Positions 9,901 through 19,826 are shown, counted from the first letter of the stretch. The stretch is DNA of 64,000 nucleotides from an uncultured Clostridia bacterium (GCA_934133005.1 CAKPAI010000002.1:186001-250000), one strand, 5' to 3'. The notes: generated by a model not told the origin, from the letters alone. A program made the numbers and translations.

Positions 9901-11373
9901 TTAATTTAATGGTTTCATTAAAGGGTATAAAACTACGTCTCTAATGTTATCACTATTTGTTAAGAATTGTAGGAATCTATCAATTCCTAATCCCCAACCT
10001 GAGATTGGTGGCATACCATATTGCATAGCTCTTATATATTCATTATCTATACTCATCGCTTCTTCGTCACCGTTTGCTTTTAATTCTGCTTGTTCAATAA
10101 ATCTTCTTTCTTGTTCATCACAATCAACAAGTTCTGAATATCCATTAATAATTTCTTGTCCATTTACTACTAATTGGAATCTATCTGTTATTTTTGGATT
10201 TTCATCATTACTTCTTGCAAGTGGTGATAAATCTATTGGATGCTTAATTAAATATGTTGGATTTATTATGTTTGGTCTACTTACTTTTTTGTATAATGTA
10301 TCAATTAGATTTCCTCTTCCTAATTGCTCTAGGTTATCTGCTTCTAGCTTGATTCCTTTTGCTTTTATTTCAGCAAGTAAACTTTCTGCTGTTTCAAATT
10401 CATCAATATCAATTCCGCAATCTTTAAGTATTAAATCTCTAAATGATACTATTTGCCATTCTCCACCAAAGTCAATTTCTTGTTCTCCGATTTTGATATT
10501 CAAGTTTCCATCAAATAATTTTGATAATATGTATATAATCATTTCTCTCAAGAATTTCATATTATCTTTATAGCACCAGTAGGCACTATATCCTTCAACC
10601 ATTGTGAAGTCTTGTAAATGGTTTGAATCCATTCCTTCATTTCTGAAGTCTCTTGCTATTTCATAAACATTTGAAAATCCACCAATTATAAGTTTTTTTA
10701 GTGTTAATTCTGGAGAAATTCTTAAATATACATCCATATCTAGTGCATTATGATGTGTTATAAATGGTCTTGCAGTAGCTCCAGATGCTGTATTTTGAAG
10801 CACTGGTGTATCTACCTCTAAGAACTCGTGATTATCTAAGAACTCTCTCATTAATCTTATGAATTTTGTTCTTAAAACAAATCTCTTTTTAGCATCATCA
10901 TTCATTATTAAATCAAGATGTCTTTCTCTATAAACTGCATCTTGATCTGTTAGCCCATGGAATTTTTCTGGAAGTGGACGAATTGCTTTTCCTAAGAATG
11001 TATATTCATATACTTGAAGTGATTTTTCACCTGCTTGTGTTGTAAATATTTCACCTTTTACGCCTATAAAGTCACCAATGTCAACTGTTTCATGTAAAAA
11101 TTTATAAGTTTCTTCGCCTAAATCTTCTTTTTTAACAACTAATTGAAGATGTCCTTCTAAATCTCTTAAGTCTAAGAAGCTTATTTTTCCAAGTTTTCTT
11201 TTAGACATTACTCTACCTGCTATTGAAACATCTTTTGTTCCATCTGGTAGTTCTCTTGCTTCTTTTATTTGATGTGTTCTTTCATATCTTTCAGGATGTA
11301 CACTTATTCCACTATCTATTATTTTTTGCATCTTTTCTCTACGAACTTGCATTAGTTCATTTATATCTGCCAT
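9901..11373 (-). CDS. lysS: Lysyl-tRNA synthetase, class II
   Basis: Charges tRNA-Lys. The 490-aa product has an N-terminal OB-fold anticodon-binding domain (SIAGRVMSKRKLGKISFLDLRD) and a class II core with motif 2 (DFRNEGMDSNHLQDFTMVEGY region) and motif 3 (GWGLGIDRFLQFL). Length and motif order are standard. It is probably monocistronic, with a terminator at each end of the unit. The SD is GGAGAG upstream of the ATG. Confidence 0.97.
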   Translation of the reverse strand: MADINELMQVRREKMQKIIDSGISVHPERYERTHQIKEARELPDGTKDVSIAGRVMSKRKLGKISFLDLRDLEGHLQLVVKKEDLGEETYKFLHETVDIGDFIGVKGEIFTTQAGEKSLQVYEYTFLGKAIRPLPEKFHGLTDQDAVYRERHLDLIMNDDAKKRFVLRTKFIRLMREFLDNHEFLEVDTPVLQNTASGATARPFITHHNALDMDVYLRISPELTLKKLIIGGFSNVYEIARDFRNEGMDSNHLQDFTMVEGYSAYWCYKDNMKFLREMIIYILSKLFDGNLNIKIGEQEIDFGGEWQIVSFRDLILKDCGIDIDEFETAESLLAEIKAKGIKLEADNLEQLGRGNLIDTLYKKVSRPNIINPTYLIKHPIDLSPLARSNDENPKITDRFQLVVNGQEIINGYSELVDCDEQERRFIEQAELKANGDEEAMSIDNEYIRAMQYGMPPISGWGLGIDRFLQFLTNSDNIRDVVLYPLMKPLN

Positions 11374-11420
11374 TTCGGTCTCTCCTTTATAATCTCAAAT
11401 TATGTTACCATTATATTATA

Positions 11421-11445
11421 AAAAGCCTTGTGAGTCAAGGCTTTT
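11421..11445 (-). terminator. Intrinsic terminator of glgP
   Basis: AAAAGCCTTG-TGAGT-CAAGGCTTTT hairpin with a T-run on the minus strand, immediately after the glgP stop. Confidence 0.85.
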
Positions 11446-11450
11446 CATTG

Positions 11451-14021
11451 TTATTTTGTTATCCATTTTATTAAATCTAAGTTTGCAGAGTCAAGTACCA
11501 TATTGCTCTTTGGCATTACTCTAAATGTATATCCATAATTTCCACCAGAACTTAATTCCACTGTTGCTTCATATTCATATTCTTTAGTCTCATCATTTTC
11601 ACTAATTAAAGTCATTGGTATAATTTTTACATTATCTACAATTCCATTATCCAATATTTGACCATAATATACTTGTGCTTCAATACTTTCTTTAGAAATA
11701 TTTGGTAAATTGACTTTACATCTTACCTGAATTTTATTTCCAGCATCTATTGTTATATTATCTAGATTGCCTTTTTCTTGTTTAATTGTTATATCATTCC
11801 AATTTAGAATTAAATTGTTTTTCCAATCATTAAACTCTCCAACTGTTGATAAATCACTATAATATTTATTATATAAATTGCATAATGGCATGTAGAAATT
11901 ACTTGTGTAATCTATAAGCATTCTTGCTGTACTGTATCTTCCTCCAGTAGTTGCAATAGAATTTTTCATTATTTGTAGCCATTTTTTAGATATTCCTTTT
12001 TCGTCTTTATCATAATATGTTGGAATTATCTTATTTTCTAATGTTTGATACATGCTATCCGAGTCTGCTCTGTCTTGTTCTTCATAAGAAGCATATTCAG
12101 CATTAGTTCCAATCGTCCAGCCATTAGTCTGGTCATATCCTTCAGCCCACCAACCATCTAGCACACTAAAGTTAATAACACCATTTACTGATGCTTTCTG
12201 GCCACTCGTTCCAGATGCTTCCATAGGTCTTCTTGGATTATTAAGCCATACATCAACACCACTTACTAAATATTTTGATATTGCTATATTATAATTTTCA
12301 AGTAAGAAAACTTTTCCTTTAAATTGTGGTTTCATTGATATTTCATGTATAAATTTTATTAGATCTTTTCCCTCTCCATCATTTGGATGAGCCTTACCTG
12401 CAAGTATTATTTGTACTGGTTTTCCAGCTGTATTTAATATTTGTGTAATTCTTTCTAAATCTTTAAATATAAGAGTTGCTCTTTTATATGTAGCAAATCT
12501 TCTAGAAAATCCTATTGTTAAAGCATCAGCACTTAATCCAGAAGTTATCTTATTTATTTCATCATAACGATATCCTTCTCTTTTTAATCTATTTGTTACA
12601 TTTTCTTTTACTAATTTGATAAGTTTTTCTTTTCTATGAGTATGCTCATACCATAATTCTTCATCTGGAATATCATATACTTTCTTCCATGTTTCATTGT
12701 TTTGAATATCATCTTGCCAATATGGTTTAAAGTATTTGTTAAATAATCTTTTCATATTTGGCGCAAGCCATGTGCAAGTATGAATTCCATTTGTTACATA
12801 AGAAATTGGAGATTCATCAGCTGCAATATTAGGCCATACTTCAGAGAATAATTCTCTAGATACTGCACCATGAAGTTTACTTACACCATTCTTTTTTCCT
12901 GAGAATTTTAACGCAAGTATACCCATATTAAATCCTGTTGTATTTATATCAGCATTTGGTTTCATTCCTAGTCTTAGGAATTCTTCTTTTCCAATGCCAA
13001 AACGCTTCCAATAGCCATCAAAATATTGTTCAACAAGTGATGTTGGGAATATATCATTTCCAGCAGGAACTGGTGTATGTGTCGTAAATACTGTTTTTGA
13101 AGAAACTATATCCTTTGCAATTTCAAAAGATACTTGTTTTTCTTTTATAGTATTTTTTATAAGTTCTAATATTAAAAATGATGAATGTCCTTCATTCATA
13201 TGATATACTGTAGGATTTAATCCAAGCACTTTTAATAAGCTTGTACCAGCCATTCCCAAAATAATTTCTTGTCTTATTCTTGTTTCTTGATTTCCTCCAT
13301 ATAAAGTAGAGGTTATTGTTCTATACTCTGGTATATTCTCTTCCAAATCAGAATCCATTAAGTATAAATTAACTCTTCCTACTTCTATTTTCCATACTTT
13401 CAAGAATAACTTTCCTAATGGCATCTTTACATATATTTTTAAATCATTTCCATCATTATCTTTTACAAGATGTACCGGTAAATTCTCCCAATCGTTTTCT
13501 ATATACTCTTCTCTTTGTACTCCATATCCATCTATTTTTTGATGCATAAATCCATCTTTATATAAAAGACCAACTGCTACAAGTGGAATTCCTAAATCAC
13601 TTGCAGATTTTAAATGGTCTCCAGATAAAATTCCAAGTCCTCCTGAATATATTGATAGTATTTGGTCTAATCCGTATTCAGCAGAAAAATAGGCTATTAA
13701 ATCATTTTTGTTATCTGGATAATTTTTTCTAAACCAAGTATTTTTACTTGCCATGTAATCTTCAAAGTTTTCGACAACTTTATTATATTCTTTAACAAAA
13801 TCTGCACTTTCACTTGCTTTTTCTAGTCTATCTTGTGAAACTAGTTTTAAAAATTTGATAGGATTCTTGTTTACTTTTTCCCATAAATCTCCATCAATTG
13901 TTTTAAATAATTTTAAAAAATCTGTATTCCATGCCCACCATAAATTATTTGCTACTTCATTTAGTTTATTTATTTTTTGTGGCAACTGTGGAGTTACAGT
14001 TATTTTATTAAATACATACAT
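11451..14021 (-). CDS. glgP: Alpha-glucan (glycogen/maltodextrin) phosphorylase with DUF3417 N-terminus
   Basis: GT35 phosphorylase that releases glucose-1-phosphate from alpha-1,4-glucans. It belongs to the branch with an N-terminal DUF3417 segment (NKLNEVANNLWWAWN, about residues 18-33). Further motifs are the active-site HMNEGHSSF, TTHTPVPAGND and the PLP-binding Lys region EASGTSGQKASVNG near residue 600. The C-terminal ~120 residues are a beta-rich extension ending in a domain like those on glucan-active enzymes. At 856 aa it matches this subgroup. No other glycogen genes are adjacent. SD AGGAGG precedes the ATG. Confidence 0.93.
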   Translation of the reverse strand: MYVFNKITVTPQLPQKINKLNEVANNLWWAWNTDFLKLFKTIDGDLWEKVNKNPIKFLKLVSQDRLEKASESADFVKEYNKVVENFEDYMASKNTWFRKNYPDNKNDLIAYFSAEYGLDQILSIYSGGLGILSGDHLKSASDLGIPLVAVGLLYKDGFMHQKIDGYGVQREEYIENDWENLPVHLVKDNDGNDLKIYVKMPLGKLFLKVWKIEVGRVNLYLMDSDLEENIPEYRTITSTLYGGNQETRIRQEIILGMAGTSLLKVLGLNPTVYHMNEGHSSFLILELIKNTIKEKQVSFEIAKDIVSSKTVFTTHTPVPAGNDIFPTSLVEQYFDGYWKRFGIGKEEFLRLGMKPNADINTTGFNMGILALKFSGKKNGVSKLHGAVSRELFSEVWPNIAADESPISYVTNGIHTCTWLAPNMKRLFNKYFKPYWQDDIQNNETWKKVYDIPDEELWYEHTHRKEKLIKLVKENVTNRLKREGYRYDEINKITSGLSADALTIGFSRRFATYKRATLIFKDLERITQILNTAGKPVQIILAGKAHPNDGEGKDLIKFIHEISMKPQFKGKVFLLENYNIAISKYLVSGVDVWLNNPRRPMEASGTSGQKASVNGVINFSVLDGWWAEGYDQTNGWTIGTNAEYASYEEQDRADSDSMYQTLENKIIPTYYDKDEKGISKKWLQIMKNSIATTGGRYSTARMLIDYTSNFYMPLCNLYNKYYSDLSTVGEFNDWKNNLILNWNDITIKQEKGNLDNITIDAGNKIQVRCKVNLPNISKESIEAQVYYGQILDNGIVDNVKIIPMTLISENDETKEYEYEATVELSSGGNYGYTFRVMPKSNMVLDSANLDLIKWITK

Positions 14022-14158
14022 CTCATTTCCTCCTACGTTTTTTATTATTTTATCTTCAAATTGTTCATGTTCAAATTTTCTATTATATTATCTATTAAGC
14101 ACATAAATTTGTCAAATGTTTTTGAGAATTTTATAAAATTTATTTTGCTTTCTCATCA

Positions 14159-14186
14159 TTGAATTTATATTTTGTTATGTTATAAT
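14159..14186 (+). promoter_or_regulatory. SigA-type promoter of the glycosyltransferase gene
   Basis: TTGAAT (14159-14164), a 16-nt spacer and TATAAT (14181-14186) lie 24 nt before the ATG at 14211. Confidence 0.6.
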
Positions 14187-14210
14187 ATAAAAAAACGAAA
14201 GGGTTAATAT

Positions 14211-14915
14211 ATGAAAATTATAAGAAGAATTTTATTTTTTATATTAGTAATAATTATCATTCTAGGAACAGTTTTCTATTTAAGTGGCAAAAAACTGTAT
14301 GATTCAAAAATTACAGAAATAAGTATTGATGAAAAAATTTCAAGCATAAAAGCTTCTGAAAATTTTACTCCTTTATCAGAAGTTCCTGATTATTATAAAA
14401 ATGCCGTTGTCTCTGTCGAGGACCGCAGATACTATAGTCATGGAGCTGTTGATTTTATTGCACTAATTCGTGCTACAATAAAAAATATTAGTCAAAAAGA
14501 ATTTAGAGAAGGTGGAAGTAGCATAACTCAACAAACAGCTAAAAATTTATATTTTATTGATGAATCTAATGTAATTGCACGAAAAGCAGCTGAAGTACTT
14601 TTAAGTTATGAACTTGAAAAAAAGTATTCTAAAAATGATATTTTAGAAATATATATAAACACTATTTATTTTGGTAATGGTTATTATGGCATAAAAGAAG
14701 CATGTAATGGCTATTTAAATAAAGAACCTTCTGAAATGAATATTTCCGAAGCTACTATGCTTGCAGGAGTTCCCAATGCTCCAAGTCTTTATAACCCAAA
14801 AGCAAATATAGATTTAACCATTAGTAGACAAAAAAAGGTTATTAGCTCAATGGTAGAAAATAACTATTTAACTAAAGAAGAGGCTAATAATATAGAATTA
14901 TATAACAACAATTGA
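14211..14915 (+). CDS. Monofunctional peptidoglycan glycosyltransferase (GT51)
   Basis: Polymerises lipid II into glycan strands. It is a single-pass membrane protein (hydrophobic segment about residues 5-24) with only a GT51 domain: the catalytic-Glu motif VVSVEDRRYYSHGAVDF, GGSSITQQTAKNL, and the later EIYINTIYFGNGYYGI and AGVPNAPSLYNP motifs. At 234 aa there is no transpeptidase domain, unlike class A PBPs, so it is an MtgA/SgtB-type enzyme. SD AAAGGG precedes the ATG. Confidence 0.92.
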   Translation: MKIIRRILFFILVIIIILGTVFYLSGKKLYDSKITEISIDEKISSIKASENFTPLSEVPDYYKNAVVSVEDRRYYSHGAVDFIALIRATIKNISQKEFREGGSSITQQTAKNLYFIDESNVIARKAAEVLLSYELEKKYSKNDILEIYINTIYFGNGYYGIKEACNGYLNKEPSEMNISEATMLAGVPNAPSLYNPKANIDLTISRQKKVISSMVENNYLTKEEANNIELYNNN

Positions 14916-14926
14916 TATCTTTTAAT

Positions 14927-14968
14927 AGCAAAAGAACACAAACTTTCAACATTTGTGTTCTTTTTGCT
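14927..14968. terminator. Bidirectional terminator
   Basis: AGCAAAAGAACACAAA / TTTGTGTTCTTTTTGCT inverted repeat between converging genes; it touches the stop codon of the minus-strand gene. Confidence 0.85.
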
Positions 14969-15678
14969 TATTTAATTAATTCATATTCTGATATATCAGG
15001 TTCTGCAATTTCTTCATCTGTTACAGTATCAAACTTTATTTCATATGTTGTAATATATTCTTCTCCATTTACAACAGTAATTCTTTGTACTGGTAAACCT
15101 GTTTCCTTTTCTACATAGATATCCATTTGATTTGTACCTTGCCCATATACAAGATTTGTATTACTTAATGTAGAAATGCACCAGCATTCTTTGTTTCCAA
15201 CATATGCACTTGTAATTTTAGCACCTATGCTATTTACTATTTTTTCAAATTCGTTATTAGCATCTGCTATATTAAATATAATTTTATTAGATATTTGACT
15301 ACCATTTGCTATAAAATCATTTGTTGCTATTCTATATGTTTTCTTTTCTCCAATCTCATACAAATTCTTTCTTGGACTATCTGGATATGTTATTTGCGTC
15401 ATTATATATTTTTCTCCAGTAGATGTTTTTGTATTTGCTACATCTTTTACTATTCCATCCTTTTTAAAGACTTCAAAATATCTTTCATCTTGTCTTCCAA
15501 CATTTATAGTAATTTTTACATATATATTTTCACGTGCTTCATATTCTTCTACTTTGGTATTTATGGATTTAAAAATTGCCATTTTACTCTCTGTAACAAT
15601 CAAAAATATTAAAACTACCACTAACACAATTACTAAAATAATTTTCCATAATCCAATTTTCTTTTTTTCCATAAACAT
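14968..15678 (-). CDS. Anchored extracytoplasmic protein, function unknown
   Basis: 236-aa product with a Lys-rich N-terminus, one hydrophobic segment (about residues 11-27, many Val/Ile/Leu) and a soluble beta-rich domain with alternating Tyr/Thr/Val strands. The C-terminal part (YVEKETGLPVQRI..., EYITTYEIKFDTVTDEE) recalls LolA/LppX-type lipoprotein-carrier folds, in which a conserved 'ETGLPV' turn is common, but I cannot assign it. There is no lipobox Cys. It is the only gene between a bidirectional terminator and the tRNA pair. Confidence 0.7.
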   Translation of the reverse strand: MFMEKKKIGLWKIILVIVLVVVLIFLIVTESKMAIFKSINTKVEEYEARENIYVKITINVGRQDERYFEVFKKDGIVKDVANTKTSTGEKYIMTQITYPDSPRKNLYEIGEKKTYRIATNDFIANGSQISNKIIFNIADANNEFEKIVNSIGAKITSAYVGNKECWCISTLSNTNLVYGQGTNQMDIYVEKETGLPVQRITVVNGEEYITTYEIKFDTVTDEEIAEPDISEYELIK

Positions 15679-15798
15679 CCCTCTTTCTTTTGTAAAAATA
15701 TTTTCTTTAGTATATCAAATGTAAAATATTCTTTCAATAAATTTATACAAAAATATAAAAAATAACCTATAAACTAAAAGTCTATAAGCTATCTTTTA

Positions 15799-15884
15799 TG
15801 GTGGGCAGAGATGGATTCGAACCATCGTACGCTCTCGCGGCCAGATTTACAGTCTGGTGCCATTAACCACTCGACCATCTGCCC
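15799..15884 (-). tRNA. tRNA-Tyr (GTA)
   Basis: Read on the minus strand: GGGCAGA acceptor paired with TCTGCCC, anticodon loop CTGTAAA giving GTA, a long variable arm as expected for Tyr, a GGTTCGAATCC T-loop, and an encoded A-CCA end. Confidence 0.95.
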
Positions 15885-15904
15885 ATAATATTAAATTATA
15901 AAAA

Positions 15905-15981
15905 TGGTGCTCCCTCAAGGATTCGAACCTTGGACCCACCGGTTATGAGCCGGTTGCTCTGACCAACTGAGCTAAGGGAGC
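15905..15981 (-). tRNA. tRNA with CAT anticodon (Met elongator, or Ile2 if lysidine-modified)
   Basis: Acceptor GCTCCCT/AGGGAGC, D-arm TAGCTCAGTTGGTCAGAGC, anticodon loop CTCATAA, T-arm GGTTCGAATCC and encoded CCA. It is not the initiator, as it lacks three G-C pairs above the anticodon loop in the initiator pattern. CAT anticodons of Met and lysidine-Ile cannot be told apart safely by eye. Confidence 0.9.
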
Positions 15982-15999
15982 ATTTCTTAGTACTTGCTT

Positions 16000-16028
16000 A
16001 GTATACCATCTTGTAGTTTTATTGTCAA
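16000..16028 (-). promoter_or_regulatory. Promoter of the Met/Tyr tRNA pair
   Basis: On the minus strand: TTGACA (16028-16023), 17-nt spacer, TATACT (16005-16000), 19 nt before the tRNA. Confidence 0.85.
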
Positions 16029-16081
16029 TACTTTTTTAATATTTTTTAGCAAAATTTCTATTTTTATAAATAATATATAAA

Positions 16082-16117
16082 TCTCAATTATTAAAATTTA
16101 AATTTTAATAATTGAGA
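16082..16117. terminator. Perfect 36-bp AT palindrome downstream of the 16134 gene
   Basis: TCTCAATTATTAAAATTT followed directly by its exact reverse complement. Its position after the minus-strand gene suggests a (weak) terminator or a cruciform-forming site. Confidence 0.5.
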
Positions 16118-16133
16118 CCTGCTATATATAAAT

Positions 16134-17114
16134 TTATCTTGATTGTTCATCAGCACTTGGTAGCGCTGGAACTTCTAAAACAATTCTTATCTTCATTATA
16201 TACTTGATTGTTCTAACAAATTTGCTTGCTTTAAATCTTTGCCATAATGAAGGTTTAACTTCCACTCTTGTTTCTTCATAGTAATTGTCTTCTTCTACTT
16301 GTGGAATTTCTTGAGCTACTTGAACTTCTTGAACAGTAGGTTCAGCCATTATTTGAGTTTTTACCTTTTTATCTTCTTTTACTTTTTTCTCTTTCTTTGC
16401 TTTTTTAACTTTAGCCTTTGGAGCTTCTTCAATTTCTTCTATTTCTTCAACATTTTCTTGTACTTCATCTTCTACAGCTTCAAAGTTTTCTTGTGGTGCT
16501 GGAATTAATTTCAAAGCATCTGCAACTTCAATTCCTATATAGCTTAATGCTTTGGATCTATCCTCAATTCTTTCCATATCTATCTCAATATGTAAGTTTG
16601 ATTCAAGATTTGCAATTCTTGCTTTTATAAGTTTTAAAGCATCTTGATAATTTTGAGACTTCTTTGATTTTGCTCTTCCTAATACTCCTAAAGTTTCTTT
16701 TATATCTTCTGAGAATTCTTCTGGTAGTCCTTTAACTGTTTCTTTCCAGTTTTCTGTTTTATTTAATACAGCATCTAATGCTTCTTTTAATTGAGCAGCA
16801 AGTGCTATATTACTTTCTCTTTGTCTTATTAAATCTTCTATTTGCTTTGTATTTTCTTCAAATTCACTTGTTGCAAATTCTACTAATCCATAAGCTGCTT
16901 TATATACACTACTAGGGAAGTTTTTCTTTTTTGGATATTCAATTAAATATGTCTTTATAGATTCTACCAAATCTTTAAAGTACGCATCATCTTCTAATTG
17001 TATTATTTGTTTTTTACTATTAGGGTCTATCATTTTTTGTACTTTTGATATATTTGATAGTATCTTCTCTTCAGTTATAACCATTCTCACATTTACTATG
17101 CCGAATCTAGACAT
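16134..17114 (-). CDS. Coiled-coil cytoplasmic protein, unknown function
   Basis: No recognised family. The 326-aa product is highly charged. Residues about 15-190 are helical, with a heptad-like stretch (QIEDLIRQRESNIALAAQLKEALDAV region split by turns). Residues about 205-285 are a low-complexity acidic then Lys-rich linker (EEIEEIEEAPKAK, KKAKKEKKVKEDKKVK). A short basic C-terminal segment (LWQRFKASKFVRTIKYIMKIR) could contact membrane or RNA. ATG 17114 is chosen because a perfect AGGAGG SD lies 8 nt before it; the in-frame ATG further upstream has none. It is transcribed alone. Confidence 0.7.
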   Translation of the reverse strand: MSRFGIVNVRMVITEEKILSNISKVQKMIDPNSKKQIIQLEDDAYFKDLVESIKTYLIEYPKKKNFPSSVYKAAYGLVEFATSEFEENTKQIEDLIRQRESNIALAAQLKEALDAVLNKTENWKETVKGLPEEFSEDIKETLGVLGRAKSKKSQNYQDALKLIKARIANLESNLHIEIDMERIEDRSKALSYIGIEVADALKLIPAPQENFEAVEDEVQENVEEIEEIEEAPKAKVKKAKKEKKVKEDKKVKTQIMAEPTVQEVQVAQEIPQVEEDNYYEETRVEVKPSLWQRFKASKFVRTIKYIMKIRIVLEVPALPSADEQSR

Positions 17115-17303
17115 TGTAAAATTCCTCCTCTTCATATGTATCATCAAAATTTAATTTTATTATATATTATTCTACAAAAAATTACAATACTTACGGATGC
17201 TTTTATTTTTTCTTTTTAATTGCAGTTTTATTACAAAATAATTACATATTTCTTTTCTATTTTTAGAATACTCATTTCTTGTTTTTTTATTCTGTAAATA
17301 AAA

Positions 17304-17336
17304 TACACGTGTCAAACTTAAAATTTAAAACGTGTA
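17304..17336 (-). terminator. Putative terminator of the acyl-CoA ligase gene
   Basis: TACACGT ... ACGTGTA stem with a 19-nt AT loop and T-rich minus-strand flank, just after the stop. Confidence 0.5.
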
Positions 17337-17352
17337 CTTTTTTATAGCATAA

Positions 17353-19212
17353 TTATTTTTTATTTATTTCTGCAAATCTTTTTATCTTCATCGTTGTAGT
17401 TTTTTCAAACTCATCCTTTTTTATTTCAATTTGTTTTACAGCTTTATAAGATGTAAGTTTTTTATTTACTTCTTTTACTTTATTCCAAATAATCTTCTTT
17501 ATTTCTTCATCAGAAAGATCTTTTCCATGAAGTTCTTCTATTTTTGTATAATTTGGTATAATTTTTGCTGTTATTATCAATTCTTTGTTTGTTTTATCTT
17601 CTTCTGATTCTTTTTTGCCATACACCATACATTCTGAAATTTCAGGTATATCTCCTAATAATAATTCTATTTCTTCTGGATATATATTTTTTCCATTTTG
17701 AGTTACTATTACATTCTTGCTTCTACCTGTAATAAAAATGTATCCATTTTCATCAATTTTTCCAATATCTCCAGAATGGAAGTATCCCCCCTCTAAAGCT
17801 TTTTCTGTTGCAAGCTCATCTTCATAATATCCAAGCATTACAGTAGGACCTTTAATTAAAATTTCTCCCTCTCCATTTTCATTTGGATTATCAATTTTTA
17901 TGTCTGTATCAATTACAGCAAGTCCTGTTGAAGCATATGGAGACTGTACATAATCTGGTGTTAATGCAGCTATTGGTGCAGTTTCAGTAAGACCATATCC
18001 TTGCAAAAATTTAATTCCTATGTCATCTACCCATTTTCCTATTTTTCCATCAATTGGTGCTGCAGCAGATACTATTATTCTCAAATTTCCACCTAAATTA
18101 TCTAGTATTTCTTTAAATACTTTTCTCTTTATATCAATATTTACAGTTTTAAGAGCATTTGTAATATGAATCATAGAATTTACAATACCATCTTTTTTGC
18201 TCTTCTTTATTGTTTCATTTATCTTTTTATATAAATTCTCTATTAATAAAGGCACTGCAAGCATTGCTGTTGGTTTTGATTCCTGCATATTGGGAACTAT
18301 ATATTTTAGACCTTCACATATTGCAACTGATGCTCCAACACTAAATGGCAATAAAAAGCCTATTGTTGATTCATAAGTATGATGTAATGGAAGTACCGAA
18401 AATAACCTGTCATTTTCGGTTAGCTTTACATATGCTCTTGCAGCATTAACATTCCAAGCTAAGTTTCTATTGCTTATCATTACTCCCTTAGATGCAGATG
18501 TTGTTCCAGATGTGAAAATTAATACTTTAAATTCGTCTGGATTAATTTCGGCATTTATATAAGATTTTTCACCACTTTCAAGTAATTCATTTCCTTCTTT
18601 AATAAGATAGTTTATTCCAACATGTTTATTTTCAACAAAGTCATCACAATCCATTTGTATAAAATATTTTACTGACGGAACATTCTCCTCTATCTTTTTT
18701 ATCATATCTTTTTTCTTTTCAGAATATATTACTGCTGATGCTTTTGATCTATTTATTAGGTTTTCTAATTCATTATATGGCAATTCTTTATCAACCGGCA
18801 CAGCAATTCCTGCTCCACAAAGCATTGTCATATAAGATAAATACCATCCATATGTTGTTTCACTTATTATTACAACCCTTGCATTATCTGGTAACATTTT
18901 TAATAATTTTGTGCCTAAAGCTTTTACATCCTCACCAAATTGCTTATAAGTTATTTCTTTATATGGTTCCTTGTGATTTGGCTTTTGCAAAATTATTTCA
19001 TTTTCTGAATATTTATTTGTAACTTCTTCAAAAATCTCTTTTACAGTATTATATTTTTGAACCTCATATGGGTATTTTTTAGTTTTCTTCTTTTCTTCTG
19101 CTTTTTTTACATCGTCATAATCTACTTTTACATTTTCTACATCTGGAATATTTTCCATTTTTATTTTTTTGAATTTAAAATTTGGTATTTTAAAATCTTT
19201 TATATTTCTCAT
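17353..19212 (-). CDS. Long-chain fatty acid--CoA ligase family (AMP-forming)
   Basis: Adenylate-forming ligase, probably activating long-chain fatty acids with ATP and CoA. The 619-aa product has the P-loop-like AMP motif LIFTSGTTSASKGVMIS (about residue 220), LPLHHTYE, GYGLTETAPI, GDIGKIDENGYIFITGRSKN and the C-terminal catalytic Lys region KTTTMKIKR. A Lys/Glu-rich N-terminal extension of about 50 residues precedes the domain. ATG 19212 is preferred over the in-frame ATG 15 nt upstream, because the AGGAG between them is a well-spaced SD. A TetR regulator lies directly upstream on the same strand, suggesting fatty-acid-responsive control (inference). Confidence 0.9.
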   Translation of the reverse strand: MRNIKDFKIPNFKFKKIKMENIPDVENVKVDYDDVKKAEEKKKTKKYPYEVQKYNTVKEIFEEVTNKYSENEIILQKPNHKEPYKEITYKQFGEDVKALGTKLLKMLPDNARVVIISETTYGWYLSYMTMLCGAGIAVPVDKELPYNELENLINRSKASAVIYSEKKKDMIKKIEENVPSVKYFIQMDCDDFVENKHVGINYLIKEGNELLESGEKSYINAEINPDEFKVLIFTSGTTSASKGVMISNRNLAWNVNAARAYVKLTENDRLFSVLPLHHTYESTIGFLLPFSVGASVAICEGLKYIVPNMQESKPTAMLAVPLLIENLYKKINETIKKSKKDGIVNSMIHITNALKTVNIDIKRKVFKEILDNLGGNLRIIVSAAAPIDGKIGKWVDDIGIKFLQGYGLTETAPIAALTPDYVQSPYASTGLAVIDTDIKIDNPNENGEGEILIKGPTVMLGYYEDELATEKALEGGYFHSGDIGKIDENGYIFITGRSKNVIVTQNGKNIYPEEIELLLGDIPEISECMVYGKKESEEDKTNKELIITAKIIPNYTKIEELHGKDLSDEEIKKIIWNKVKEVNKKLTSYKAVKQIEIKKDEFEKTTTMKIKRFAEINKK

Positions 19213-19259
19213 TTTAAATCTCCTCATTATATTGCTTTTTACATTTTACAATACAAACA

Positions 19260-19826
19260 TTACTTTTTCAACTTTCTTATAAAAGTTTTCTCTATTTCAG
19301 TGTATAGTTCACTTACATTTATCTCATGTTCATTTCTCATCTTATAAATAAGGCTTGAACATGTAAATCCAAAAATTCCTGAGGCAATAACATTAGCATC
19401 TCCCATTTGAAGTTCTCCTTTTTGAATTCCTTCATTTACAATTTTTTCTATTTGTTTTATGTAATCAAAAACTTCTCTTTTACAAATTTTACTTCGTTCA
19501 CCTGTTCCCCATATTTCTCTTAAAACTATTGTCATGAAATTTTCATACTTAACTAATACTTTTATCTGTATTAAAACAACAGCTTTTATTTTATCTAAAC
19601 TATTTTCTAAATTTTCTGTCTTAATTTCAATACTATTTTTTAATAGCTTTACACCTTCTTCTATAAGAAAATTAAAAATTTCTTCCTTACTTGTAAAGTG
19701 ATAATATAGCGTTCCTTTAGCTACACCAACAGATGCAGTTATTTCTTCGATACTTGTTGCATCATATCCTTTTTCAGCAAATAGTTTCATAGATGTTTCA
19801 AATATCTTTCTTTTTGTTTTATTCAT
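19260..19826 (-). CDS. TetR/AcrR family transcriptional regulator
   Basis: 188-aa repressor-type protein. The N-terminal HTH is clear (IEEITASVGVAKGTLYYHFTSKEEIF, about residues 22-48), followed by an all-helical ligand domain that is not recognisable at sequence level. It is 47 nt upstream of the acyl-CoA ligase on the same strand, the common FadR/FabR-like layout in which the regulator controls its neighbour. The ligand is inferred, not seen. Confidence 0.92.
   Translation of the reverse strand: MNKTKRKIFETSMKLFAEKGYDATSIEEITASVGVAKGTLYYHFTSKEEIFNFLIEEGVKLLKNSIEIKTENLENSLDKIKAVVLIQIKVLVKYENFMTIVLREIWGTGERSKICKREVFDYIKQIEKIVNEGIQKGELQMGDANVIASGIFGFTCSSLIYKMRNEHEINVSELYTEIEKTFIRKLKK

Noticed and set aside
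15905..15981. Initiator tRNA-fMet
   Set aside because: The acceptor first pair is matched (G-C) and the anticodon stem lacks the initiator GGG/CCC run; it is an elongator Met or Ile2 tRNA.
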